Source of the DNA: DASXMX01 sp036794395
GTDB taxonomy: Bacteria > Planctomycetota > Phycisphaerae > Tepidisphaerales > Tepidisphaeraceae
Assembly (NCBI GenBank): GCA_036794395.1
Contig: DAIRGS010000111.1
Span: 1-20,460, forward strand
Length of the DNA: 20,460 bases
Direction: 5' to 3'
Numbering within the stretch: position 1 is the first letter of the stretch; each line of letters starts with the position of its first letter. The notes beneath the pieces were generated by a model that searched no databases, was not told the origin of the DNA, and saw nothing but the letters and a program-made list of their open reading frames with translations. Both the position numbers and the translations under genes were made by a program. Positions 1 to 6,306 of this stretch are shown here, piece by piece.

Positions 1-186
1 GGAAACGGATAGGCCGCTCCTACGCCACCGCGCCACGTCTCGACTCTACCCAATCAGCGAGACGGGCTGCTAGGGATGGTTCTCCAGGATCAGGGGGATT
101 ACAGTCTGGTCCCCCGGCGGGATGGCGAAGAGCCATCTGAAGTGGCGCGGGAAGTTGCGATGAACGGGGAAATGGAAGGACGGGTC

Positions 187-1378
187 ATGATTGGATCAAT
201 CAAGCGGCGCGGGCTGCGCGCGAGTGTCGAAGTTCTTGAAGGACGTCGGTTATTGGCAGGATATGGGATTGCGGACCTGGGGACGTTGGGCGGGGCGTCG
301 AGCCACGCGTTTGGCGTCAGCGCTTCGGGGCAGGTGGTGGGCGACTCGATCACGGCGGGGGGGCAATACACACGCGTTTCTTTATTCAGGCGCGGCTCTA
401 CTGGATTTAGGCACGTTGGGCGGATCGGAGAGCCATGCGTATGGAATCAACGATCAGGGTCAGGTTGTCGGAGAGGCGACGGACGTGAATGGTATCGCGC
501 ATGCGTTTTTATATTCGGGCGGCGCGATGACGGACCTGGGTACACTGGGCGGCAATGTGAGCACGGTCCAGGCGATTAACGCGTCGGGGCAGATCGTCGG
601 TTATTCAGCGACCGCTGGCGGCGCGACCCATGCATTCAGTTATGTCGGTGGAACGATGACGGACCTGGGTACGCTCGGAGGAACAAGCAGCTTCGCGTAT
701 GGCGTCAACGCATCAGGGCAGGTTATCGGGTATTCGACGCTGGCATCGGGAGACGAACGGGCGTTTCTGTATAGCAGTGGCACGCTTAGAAACCTGGGAA
801 CACTCGGCGGGCCGCAGAGTTTCGCATATCACGGGATCAATGATTCGGGGACGGTGGCCGGGGACTCGAGCGCGAAAAAGCCAGGAGAGCCCTTCCATGG
901 CTTTTTGTATACCGGCGCGGCAAAACTGAAGGATATCGGAACGCTCGGTGGGACGGACATTCTCGTTCGGGCCATCAATAGCGCCGGCCAGGTGGTCGGC
1001 AAATCGTTGACGGCCGCGGGGGGAAATTATGACGCGTTTGTCTACAGCGGAACGACGATGACGGATTTGAATGGGCAGATCGATGCGTCGGCGGGTTGGA
1101 CTCTAAATAATGCTGAGGGGATCAACACCGGGGGGCAGATCGTCGGCACGGGATTGTTGGGCGGTGTCGAACACGCGTATCTGCTGACGCCGGCCGGCGG
1201 CGGCGGAGGTGCAACGGGTGGCTTGACCCCGACCGTGGTTAAGGAAACTTTGCCTGATGCAGTGATTAGCGGAAAAGCCACCAAGGGGACCGTCAGCGTG
1301 AAGCTGACCAACAGTTCGGGGTCGGCGGTGAAAGGATTGGCCACGGATTCGATTTCCGCTGGAACGGGATTGAATTGA
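187..1378 (+). pseudogene. HAF-repeat secreted protein, frameshifted and C-terminally short
   Basis: Extracellular HAF-family repeat protein. The start at 187 is chosen because an AAGGA Shine-Dalgarno lies six bases before it. The N-terminus carries VEVLEGRRLLAG, the planctomycete LEPR-type motif found at the front of exported proteins. About seven repeats follow, each built on (D/N)LGTLGG, a (S/N)A(Y/F)G(V/I)N stretch, GQ(V/I)VG and HAFLY, ending in the usual HAYLLTP, then a Gly-rich linker and about 45 residues resembling the start of a beta-sandwich (CARDB-like) domain. The reading frame changes at the G7 run 357-363: frame 1 encodes residues up to ITAGG, frame 2 continues from NTHAFLY, and removing one G gives a seamless product of about 396 residues. 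The stop at 1376-1378 falls early in the last domain, so the 3' end also looks truncated. Function is unknown; cell-surface or matrix location is inferred. Bases 1-186 hold no other supported gene. Confidence 0.75.
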
Positions 1379-1500
1379 TGGACTCCGAACGCCGCGATGC
1401 TGCGGTTCGCGGCGGAGAGGGCAAACGGTTGTTCTATAAGATGCCGGTTGGTCTTGCCTGAAATAAACATCCTTCAAAACAGAAAGATTGGCTACTTCGC

Positions 1501-2076
1501 TCAATACGAAGGTAGTCGTCTCTTTAGTAATGTTATTGCAGCTTTCTTAGCAGTCAAAGTTCGCTTCATGAACATTATTAGTTCGCCGTACAGTCCCCCC
1601 GCAACGGCGTTTAGGTCATCGTGTTCAATATCTTCGTCTTCCCCCATCTTGCTCCGCCATTTCCCATTTCGACTTGGACTCTGGATTGCCGCGTGCGTTG
1701 GTTCGAGAATCTTTTTGCCTGCTCGTGTCGTTATCGGTTTTGCATACAGGGCGATTTTCTCATACGCGTCCTCTAGTCGGCCATCTTCATCTTTGGCGCA
1801 TTCCACAAAACCGAGAAGCTTGTACGCGCAAATGAATGATTCAACTGTTTCGTCTTTTGGACAGGAAAGAGGCCAAAAATATGGTGCGGGCATGCCTTTT
1901 GGAAAATCTTCCCCTGGTGGCCACCAATAATGGATTGTATCTCCCGCCGCGAAAGCAATGCAGTTCTGTTCTTCAACGGGATCACTGGTGCAACGATGGT
2001 TCTCATTGCTGAGTCGAGGAAAATTAGACGCGATAAATAAGAGGCGACTTCGCCTCTTTCGCCTAGCAATAGCCAC
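1501..2076 (-). CDS. DUF7689-type conserved protein, possible cysteine-hydrolase fold
   Basis: 191 residues, last gene of a three-gene minus-strand cassette. It matches my memory of the DUF7689 family: FPRL near residue 19, NCIAFAAGD at 38-46, a WWP motif at 51-53, an ETVESFICAY helix at 76-85, YEKIALYA at 105-112, EPTHAA at 125-130, W(R)SKMG at 140-145 and DIEHD at 149-153. The conserved Cys39 after Asn, His128 and later His152 recall papain/NlpC-like cysteine hydrolases, but that fold is my inference; no biochemical role is known to me. The ATG at 2076 lies inside the preceding gene (14-base overlap), suggesting translational coupling. No other start fits before the conserved FPRL. The gene is clearly AT-richer than the flanking high-GC genes, consistent with horizontal acquisition. 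Confidence 0.7.
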   Translation of the reverse strand: MAIARRKRRSRLLFIASNFPRLSNENHRCTSDPVEEQNCIAFAAGDTIHYWWPPGEDFPKGMPAPYFWPLSCPKDETVESFICAYKLLGFVECAKDEDGRLEDAYEKIALYAKPITTRAGKKILEPTHAAIQSPSRNGKWRSKMGEDEDIEHDDLNAVAGGLYGELIMFMKRTLTAKKAAITLLKRRLPSY

Positions 2077-2590
2077 GTTCGCGACCCCATGCCAACCACG
2101 CGTCTCGCATTTCCGACATTATCCCATGCGATCCTTGCGGGATCGGGCTAATTCCCGTCAATGCCGTCAGCGCCCAATACCAGTGCCCGCCCGTTGAACG
2201 CATCCTGTCTAGGATGAGGGGTATTGCATTGTCTCCCATTTGAATGATCGCCTGATAAGCTGGATGTTCTGCCTTTTTCTTGGGCGATGAAAGCAACGAC
2301 GTTTCCCGCTCCCACATATCCGCCCACAAATTGAATTCATCTTCGCTAGCGTTATTGGCCGGATTCTGGCGACATTTAGCTGAATGCATTGATGTTGACA
2401 CAATGCGAGAGGAAACGACCGCCGATCGATTACGCCGCTGCTGTCTGACATGCCTACGCGGGCGCGGTCGGAACTTCAGTTGTTCCCAGTCAAAACTATT
2501 TTTTTCGGACTTGTGAGCGCACGGATTCCATTCATCAATCGCGAGTCGCTCTATTGGTTTTCGAAGTTTTATTTGTTGTCCAGTCATCAT
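2063..2590 (-). CDS. Conserved uncharacterised protein, middle gene of cassette
   Basis: 175 residues. The first 80 are basic, low in predicted structure and not recognisable. The C-terminal part (about 85-175) is a conserved helical module I recall from many bacterial hypothetical proteins: W(E)RET.LLSS near 93-102, EHPAYQAIIQMG at 108-119, AIPLILDRM at 122-130, HWYWALTALTG at 136-146, and a C-terminal AWLAWGRERGY. Proteins with this module often sit directly before DUF7689 genes, which is the arrangement here. The start codon shares the ATGA overlap with the stop of the gene before (2587-2590), so the two are probably translated together. No catalytic motif is visible and the role is unknown. 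The alternating helices could be HEAT-like (guess). Confidence 0.7.
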   Translation of the reverse strand: MMTGQQIKLRKPIERLAIDEWNPCAHKSEKNSFDWEQLKFRPRPRRHVRQQRRNRSAVVSSRIVSTSMHSAKCRQNPANNASEDEFNLWADMWERETSLLSSPKKKAEHPAYQAIIQMGDNAIPLILDRMRSTGGHWYWALTALTGISPIPQGSHGIMSEMRDAWLAWGRERGYC

Positions 2591-3279
2591 TCTTCAACCT
2601 CGTCGCCTAAAACCGAGAGGCCCGTTTTCTTTACAATCCTGCGGATACTTTTCTCTTTCTGCTCCGCTCTGCAGAGAAGCGTTTGCAGGTAGCGGACATC
2701 ATCGCCGTCCATTGCCACATAAAATTCCTTCACATCGCCATCGTCTTGGTGATATGCGATCTTGAGTTCATGTTGGATGAGAACTGCGGAGGGATCTTTG
2801 GTTGGGTCACCAACGAAAATTGGCCGAGCATCGCTAAGAATTCGACAATTAAGCGGGCACAAACGACGCTGGTGCTCTGCGGATAACTCGGACGCTTTCG
2901 CGGTCAACGCAAGCGGCAGTTCAGCTTTTAAGAGTGCCGAAACGCTTTTCCCCAACGACTCCCAGTCCGTTTTTTCTGAATCGGGTAACCCACGCACCTC
3001 GTCCTTTGCAGCCGCTATAAAATCGTCCAAAAACTCCTTGGGCGGTATATCAAGCTCCGAACGATAGCGATAGAGGCTGGCGAGAAACTTCACGATTCCA
3101 TACGCGACCTCATGAGAAATCCCAAGCCGATCATTCGAAAGCTGGCTGGCGAAAAGTTGAAGCGAAGTTTCTGGCTTCGCATTTTTTACTGACTGAATCA
3201 CTTCACGCATCGCTGGCGGAGATAATCGAATGAACCTGAGGAATGCCACTCTATGAGTCTTCGGAATTGACAACTGCAT
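2587..3279 (-). CDS. Conserved uncharacterised protein, first gene of cassette
   Basis: About 230 residues. I prefer the ATG at 3279 (MQLSIPKTHRVAF) over the upstream ATG at 3315 because a GGAG lies nine bases before it, homologues as I recall them begin near this point, and the longer form would overlap the start of the divergent small ORF. The N-terminal half is helical (FLRFIRLSPPAMREVIQSV). The C-terminal half carries CPLNCRILSDARPIF, then HELKIAYHQDDGDVKEFYVAMDGDD followed by a helix, a pattern that recurs in a family of hypothetical proteins. No enzyme motif is visible. The gene ends in an ATGA overlap with the next gene, so it heads the cassette. Base composition is lower in GC than the surrounding chromosome. 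Confidence 0.65.
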   Translation of the reverse strand: MQLSIPKTHRVAFLRFIRLSPPAMREVIQSVKNAKPETSLQLFASQLSNDRLGISHEVAYGIVKFLASLYRYRSELDIPPKEFLDDFIAAAKDEVRGLPDSEKTDWESLGKSVSALLKAELPLALTAKASELSAEHQRRLCPLNCRILSDARPIFVGDPTKDPSAVLIQHELKIAYHQDDGDVKEFYVAMDGDDVRYLQTLLCRAEQKEKSIRRIVKKTGLSVLGDEVEE

Positions 3280-3299
3280 CGCGATCGTCTCCGCGCCGG

Positions 3300-3305
3300 T
3301 ATAAT
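3300..3305 (+). promoter_or_regulatory. Consensus -10 hexamer (TATAAT), possible leaderless promoter
   Basis: A perfect TATAAT ends eight bases before the ATG of the 53-codon ORF at 3314. Transcription would begin at or next to that ATG, giving a leaderless mRNA, which agrees with the absence of a Shine-Dalgarno. No good -35 lies at 16-18 bp; a TTGACA at 3267-3272 is 27 bp away, too far to pair with it. Confidence 0.35.
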
Positions 3306-3313
3306 CAACACGC

Positions 3314-3475
3314 ATGGCCGAAAAGAAACAAAAGCCGCTGCCAAGCGATACACACGCCAGTCAGCCCGTGTCGTCAGAAGACGCAATCCGTAAGGCCCTC
3401 AACGTCAAAAGACCCGCTGAGGGCTGGCCTTGGAACAAGAAGCAAAAAACCAGCTCCAAGCCACCGAGAGCGTAG
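3314..3475 (+). CDS. Small basic ORF divergent from the three-gene cassette
   Basis: 53 codons, beginning MAEKKQKPLPSDTHAS and ending in a Lys/Ser/Pro-rich tail, with an IRKALNVKRPAEGWPWNK core around residues 28-45. I do not recognise the family. Support comes from the well-behaved composition (charged ends, a Trp/Pro-rich core), the TATAAT hexamer just before the ATG, and its position head to head with the cassette. Against it: no Shine-Dalgarno and short length. If real it would be a small, highly basic, probably unstructured protein that could accompany the cassette, for example as a small partner protein, but this is a guess. Confidence 0.35.
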   Translation: MAEKKQKPLPSDTHASQPVSSEDAIRKALNVKRPAEGWPWNKKQKTSSKPPRA

Positions 3476-3805
3476 CGCGCAGCGCAACCGCGACACAATG
3501 CACCTCTTTGGTTGTTAGCGTGGATGAGTCCACGCTAACAACCTTACTCCGGTTCGTCTAGGGGCGTGTGTTCCCTGCACAGCACACATCAGGGACGGTG
3601 TATCAAAATCTTGCCAAATCACTATGGGTGGCAATTGGTTTGTCAAGTGCATGATCCCCTCGGCGCGTCCCGTTTTATTTTTCGTGCAACACCTTGCCGT
3701 TGCCGTCGATAACCCGCCATCAGACCCCGGTGTATCGTAGCTAATGTGTATTGGCTCGGTGGCTTTTCGGCGGCGGATCAAGTCTTTCACCTTTCAGGAA
3801 TTCAA
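3476..3805. other. Non-coding gap between cassette and next gene
   Basis: About 330 bases without a supported gene. A minus-strand open frame (3515-3790) has no plausible protein character. The gap contains the perfect hairpin at 3510-3543 and ends in the AGGAATTCAA leader of the gene starting at 3806. Confidence 0.5.
3510..3543. repeat. Perfect 15-bp inverted repeat with 4-nt loop
   Basis: The left arm GGTTGTTAGCGTGGA (3510-3524) and right arm TCCACGCTAACAACC (3529-3543) are exact reverse complements around the loop TGAG. There is a short TTT before but no T tract after, so it is not a standard intrinsic terminator for + transcripts. It sits just after the small ORF at the edge of the lower-GC cassette. 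Confidence 0.8.
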
Positions 3806-4538
3806 ATGAACATCACTTCCCAATCATCGCTGTTGTCGAGTAATGCGCGGCTTTTTGCCGCCGTGTCTACTGAGCCGAAACAGTGGGCTGCCGGCCGGGT
3901 TGGACAATGGTTTTGATGGATCCGGCTATGGGGGCGGCGGGTTCACGGGGGCACCAGCGGGCAAGGGGCCCAATTCCCTGGCCGGCATCGTCGAACGTCA
4001 CTCCAAGGGCTATGGCACTGATAAAAATGAAGGTGAGAAGACGGGAGCTGTCATCGGCTGGCTGGTCGGTGGCGTGACTGGAGCGTTGGTCGGCAGCTTG
4101 ATCGGGTCGGCCTACGATGGCGCCAAGTCCGCCAGCAATATCTCGAAGGCGGATACCGATAAGCAAACCAAAGATGGGGAAGGGTCGATCAACGATATCG
4201 ACTTGAGCATTAAACCAGAAAAGCCGGATGAGAAGAAACCAAACGGCGGTATGCCGGCTGATGATGGGTTCGGCGGTACCGGCACATCAGGCCCCGGCGG
4301 CCCTCGATCCAACGTTTACTTTCCCTCAGATGAGGGCGGCGGAGGAAGTCCGATCTCCAACATCGCCAGCCAATACATGCCCGCCGACGATGGCAGTGGT
4401 GGCATCGGGCCACGGTTGAGCGGTTTCATGCCCACAGATGACTCAACCGGCACCGGCGACCCGCGCTCTGCAGGGCAGAATGTGGCGGCGAAATTGAATC
4501 TGTCTGCATTTTCGGCATATGCGGCTACTGGTCGGTAA
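3806..4538 (+). CDS. Glycine-zipper protein with MPADD repeats, probable frameshift near the start
   Basis: The downstream frame, open from an ATG at 3843, encodes 231 residues: a Gly-rich start, a glycine-zipper hydrophobic segment at about 68-90 (GAVIGWLVGGVTGALVGSLIG), a charged Lys/Asp-rich linker, and four degenerate repeats built on (Y/F)MP(A/T)DDG..G.GPR at about 137, 159, 179 and 195. The ATG at 3843 has no Shine-Dalgarno. An ATG at 3806 has AGGA seven bases before it and starts MNITSQSSLLSSNARLFAAV, but that frame stops at 3914-3916. Losing one base in the G/C-rich stretch near 3885-3900 would join the two. I therefore annotate from 3806 with a frameshift; 3843 is the alternative. 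A membrane-inserting or membrane-anchored product is inferred from the zipper. No family recognised. A strong terminator follows. Confidence 0.6.
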
Positions 4539-4601
4539 ATGTATATTTACATCTCGCACCTACCTCGACGGTGGTGCCGACGGTGGTAAAGATTTGAAGC
4601 G

Positions 4602-4647
4602 GCTGGCGGCGTCAACACATCTATTGTTGACGCCGCCGGCTTTTTTT
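4602..4647 (+). terminator. Rho-independent terminator
   Basis: Arms at 4602-4617 and 4625-4640 form a 16-bp stem (one G-T wobble) with the seven-base loop CATCTAT, followed at once by seven Ts (4641-4647). It lies 63 bases after the stop of the glycine-zipper gene and should end that transcript. Confidence 0.9.
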
Positions 4648-4777
4648 GTTGGATGGGCGCAAGCGTTCCGGCCCATTCTGTTCCCGATGACACGTCCCAC
4701 AATTTTCTGGAAATGAGTGCGATCGATAGGATTACGATTGAACGACCGCGGGGCGATGAAACAGATGGGAGCCGGCT

Positions 4778-5557
4778 ATGTTTAGAGTGGGATGCGTGGT
4801 GATGCTGGTTTTGTTGTTTGCGATACCGGCGATCGCGTCGAGGTTCATGCCGTGGTGGGGGATTCCGCTGGTGCTGGTGGGTGAAGTGGTGGTGTTGGTG
4901 AAGTTGGGGCCGGCGCTGGTGAAGTATGGGGTGAAGCGATTTGCCATGGGCTTGTTCTTAACCAAGTCGCGGGTTTTGAAGGGGGCGACAGTTGAAGTTC
5001 ACGAGGTGCTCGCGACGACGCGGCCGGTGAAACGGCACCCCCCGGCGGAACTGGAGGCGGCTGACGAGGGCGGGCGGGTGGAAGTGACGGCTGCGGATGG
5101 GAGCGTCATTACGATGCCGGCTGAGAGCGAGAAATCTGACTCGTCGGATGATGACGAAGAAGAAACCGAGGAAAGGGATGAGGGGGAACACGATGTCGAT
5201 GAGGACGATGATGCGGAAGAAGCGCAGAGGATGCGGGATCTGCGGTTCGTGATGGTGGATTTCACGATTACGCCGGTGGCGGGGGCAAGCAAGATGCAGC
5301 ATTACGATCCATCGGAACTGATGTTGGTGCCGATTAATTCGAAGATCAAGATGGATGAGGATCCGACCGCCGATGGATCGGGCGGGTCGGTTGAGACTGT
5401 GAAGCTGATTGAGGAGAGCGGGGCAGAGGTGGATGAATTTGACAAAGTGACCGGTAAGCAGCGATTGCGGGTGGTATTTGGGTGTCCGCCGGGCCTGACG
5501 GGGCGCGTGAAATTTCGGTATTACTTTGAGGCGTTTGGGGAACTCGGATTGCCGTAA
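4778..5557 (+). CDS. Membrane-anchored protein with acidic linker
   Basis: 259 residues starting at an ATG with GGGAG seven bases before it. Two hydrophobic segments at about 4-22 and 27-48 form a membrane hairpin or anchor. A cytoplasmic-looking stretch (about 55-105) follows, then a strongly acidic low-complexity linker (about 120-150: SDSSDDDEEETEERDEGE and onwards). The last 105 residues look like a beta-rich domain (FVMVDFTITP, LMLVPINSKI, RLRVVFGCPP, VKFRYYFEAFGELGLP). I do not recognise the family; it resembles planctomycete-restricted hypothetical proteins. It stands alone between a terminator and a repeat-rich gap. The final domain may bind a partner at the membrane, but nothing in the sequence shows which. 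Confidence 0.8.
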   Translation: MFRVGCVVMLVLLFAIPAIASRFMPWWGIPLVLVGEVVVLVKLGPALVKYGVKRFAMGLFLTKSRVLKGATVEVHEVLATTRPVKRHPPAELEAADEGGRVEVTAADGSVITMPAESEKSDSSDDDEEETEERDEGEHDVDEDDDAEEAQRMRDLRFVMVDFTITPVAGASKMQHYDPSELMLVPINSKIKMDEDPTADGSGGSVETVKLIEESGAEVDEFDKVTGKQRLRVVFGCPPGLTGRVKFRYYFEAFGELGLP

Positions 5558-5600
5558 TGGCGGTTCGTCTTTTAAAAAGATGATTCACCACAAGGCACGG

Positions 5601-5640
5601 CCTTCGGCTCGACTCGACCGCCTTCGGCTCGACTCGACCG
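5601..5640. repeat. Tandem duplication of a 20-mer
   Basis: CCTTCGGCTCGACTCGACCG occurs twice head to tail (5601-5620 and 5621-5640) with no mismatch. It is followed directly by a second tandem duplication. Confidence 0.95.
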
Positions 5641-5708
5641 AGCTCGTCGCGGGCTGAGGCTCAGGCTCGAAGAGAGCTCGTCGCGGGCTGAGGCTCAGGC
5701 TCGAAGAG
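5641..5708. repeat. Tandem duplication of a 34-mer
   Basis: Two identical 34-base copies (5641-5674 and 5675-5708), each starting AGCTCGTCGCGGGC and ending GGCTCGAAGAG. Within the unit there are shorter sub-repeats of GAGGCTCAGGCTC type. Perfect identity suggests a recent duplication or replication slippage. Confidence 0.95.
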
Positions 5709-5742
5709 AGACACGGAGGCGGTTCTCGACAAACAGGATTAC

Positions 5743-5814
5743 CACGAAGGCGCGAAGGCACGAAGAAAACAACGGATTAGCACAGAGGGCACAGAGAACA
5801 CAGAGGGCACAGAG
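5743..5814. repeat. 9-bp-periodic degenerate repeats (CACGAAG and CACAGAG families)
   Basis: At 5743-5765 a CACGAAGGC-type word recurs every nine bases. At 5781-5814 CACAGAGGG/CACAGAGAA recurs four times with the same nine-base period. These are intergenic boilerplate words familiar from planctomycete and related genomes. Confidence 0.8.
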
Positions 5815-5836
5815 AAAAACAATACAAGAGGTTTAG

Positions 5837-5917
5837 CCGCTGATGACGCGGATGGCCGCAGATGAAATACCGCGTGTTTGTCTTTGTCTTATCTGCGAGC
5901 ATCTGCGTCATCTGCGG
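5837..5917. repeat. Imperfect 27-bp inverted repeat made of 9-bp units (GCAGATG family)
   Basis: The left arm at 5837-5863 and right arm at 5891-5917 are reverse complements over 27 bases with four mismatches. Each arm is itself three nine-base words (CGCTGATGA, CGCGGATGG and variants). A 27-base spacer separates the arms. As RNA it would fold into a long hairpin. Confidence 0.85.
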
Positions 5918-5961
5918 TTAAGAATCCTTGTGCGTGGTTTTATCCGTGTAAGAAATGGAAC

Positions 5962-5988
5962 CGCGGATTTCGCGGATGACGCGGATGG
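5962..5988. repeat. Three 9-bp CGCGGAT units
   Basis: CGCGGATTT, CGCGGATGA and CGCGGATGG follow one another without gaps at 5962-5988. They share the nine-base period of the neighbouring blocks. Confidence 0.8.
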
Positions 5989-6030
5989 GGCAGGCGATTC
6001 TTGTTTACGTGTGATATGCGCGCACGTTGC

Positions 6031-6119
6031 GAAGAAGTGAACGGGTAGTAGTACAGATGAACACAGACAAAAATTCACTTGTTATGTCTTCATCTGTACT
6101 GCTAACCGTTCAATTCTTC
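6031..6119. repeat. 31-bp imperfect inverted repeat
   Basis: The left arm at 6031-6061 (begins GAAGAAGTGAACGG) and right arm at 6089-6119 (ends CCGTTCAATTCTTC) match as reverse complements over 31 bases with three mismatches. The central AGTACAGATGAA part is perfect. The loop is 27 bases. No T tract follows, so it is not an ordinary terminator; it could be a folded RNA element or the remnant of a small mobile repeat. Confidence 0.85.
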
Positions 6120-6156
6120 TCAGCCTGCGCGGGTTTTTGGCGAGCTTGGATTGAAC

Positions 6157-6183
6157 CACGGATTACACGGATATCACGGATAC
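6157..6183. repeat. Three 9-bp CACGGAT units
   Basis: CACGGATTA, CACGGATAT and CACGGATAC follow without gaps. This is another member of the nine-base-period set in the same gap. Confidence 0.85.
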
Positions 6184-6306
6184 AGAATCGGTAGAGTACA
6201 TTGCAATTTAGACGAGACTTGTGCGGTTGAAAGGAAGCGGCGGGGAATCCGTCTTGAAATTGCCAAAAAGAGTAGATGCGACGGAGTTGGAGGCTAAGCT
6301 TTCCTT

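Larger units (their letters stand above)
5558..6306. other. Repeat-rich intergenic region
   Basis: About 750 bases without a supported gene; the open frame at 5843-6040 is only repeat sequence. It contains a doubled 20-mer, a doubled 34-mer, five blocks of 9-bp-periodic degenerate repeats, and two long imperfect inverted repeats, listed separately. The last 100 bases lead into the gene at 6307 with GGAGG at 6289-6293. Confidence 0.8.

Noticed and set aside
1397..1930. 177-codon plus-strand frame
   Set aside because: Antisense to the DUF7689 gene, whose conserved motifs are clear on the minus strand.
3267..3305. TTGACA and TATAAT as one promoter
   Set aside because: The spacer is 27 bases; sigma70 promoters need about 16-18. 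Only the -10 was kept.
5843..6040. 65-codon plus-strand frame
   Set aside because: Made entirely of the 9-bp-periodic repeat words; not protein-like.
5743..6183. CRISPR array
   Set aside because: The repeats are 9-bp words without unique spacers of constant length, and no cas gene is present.
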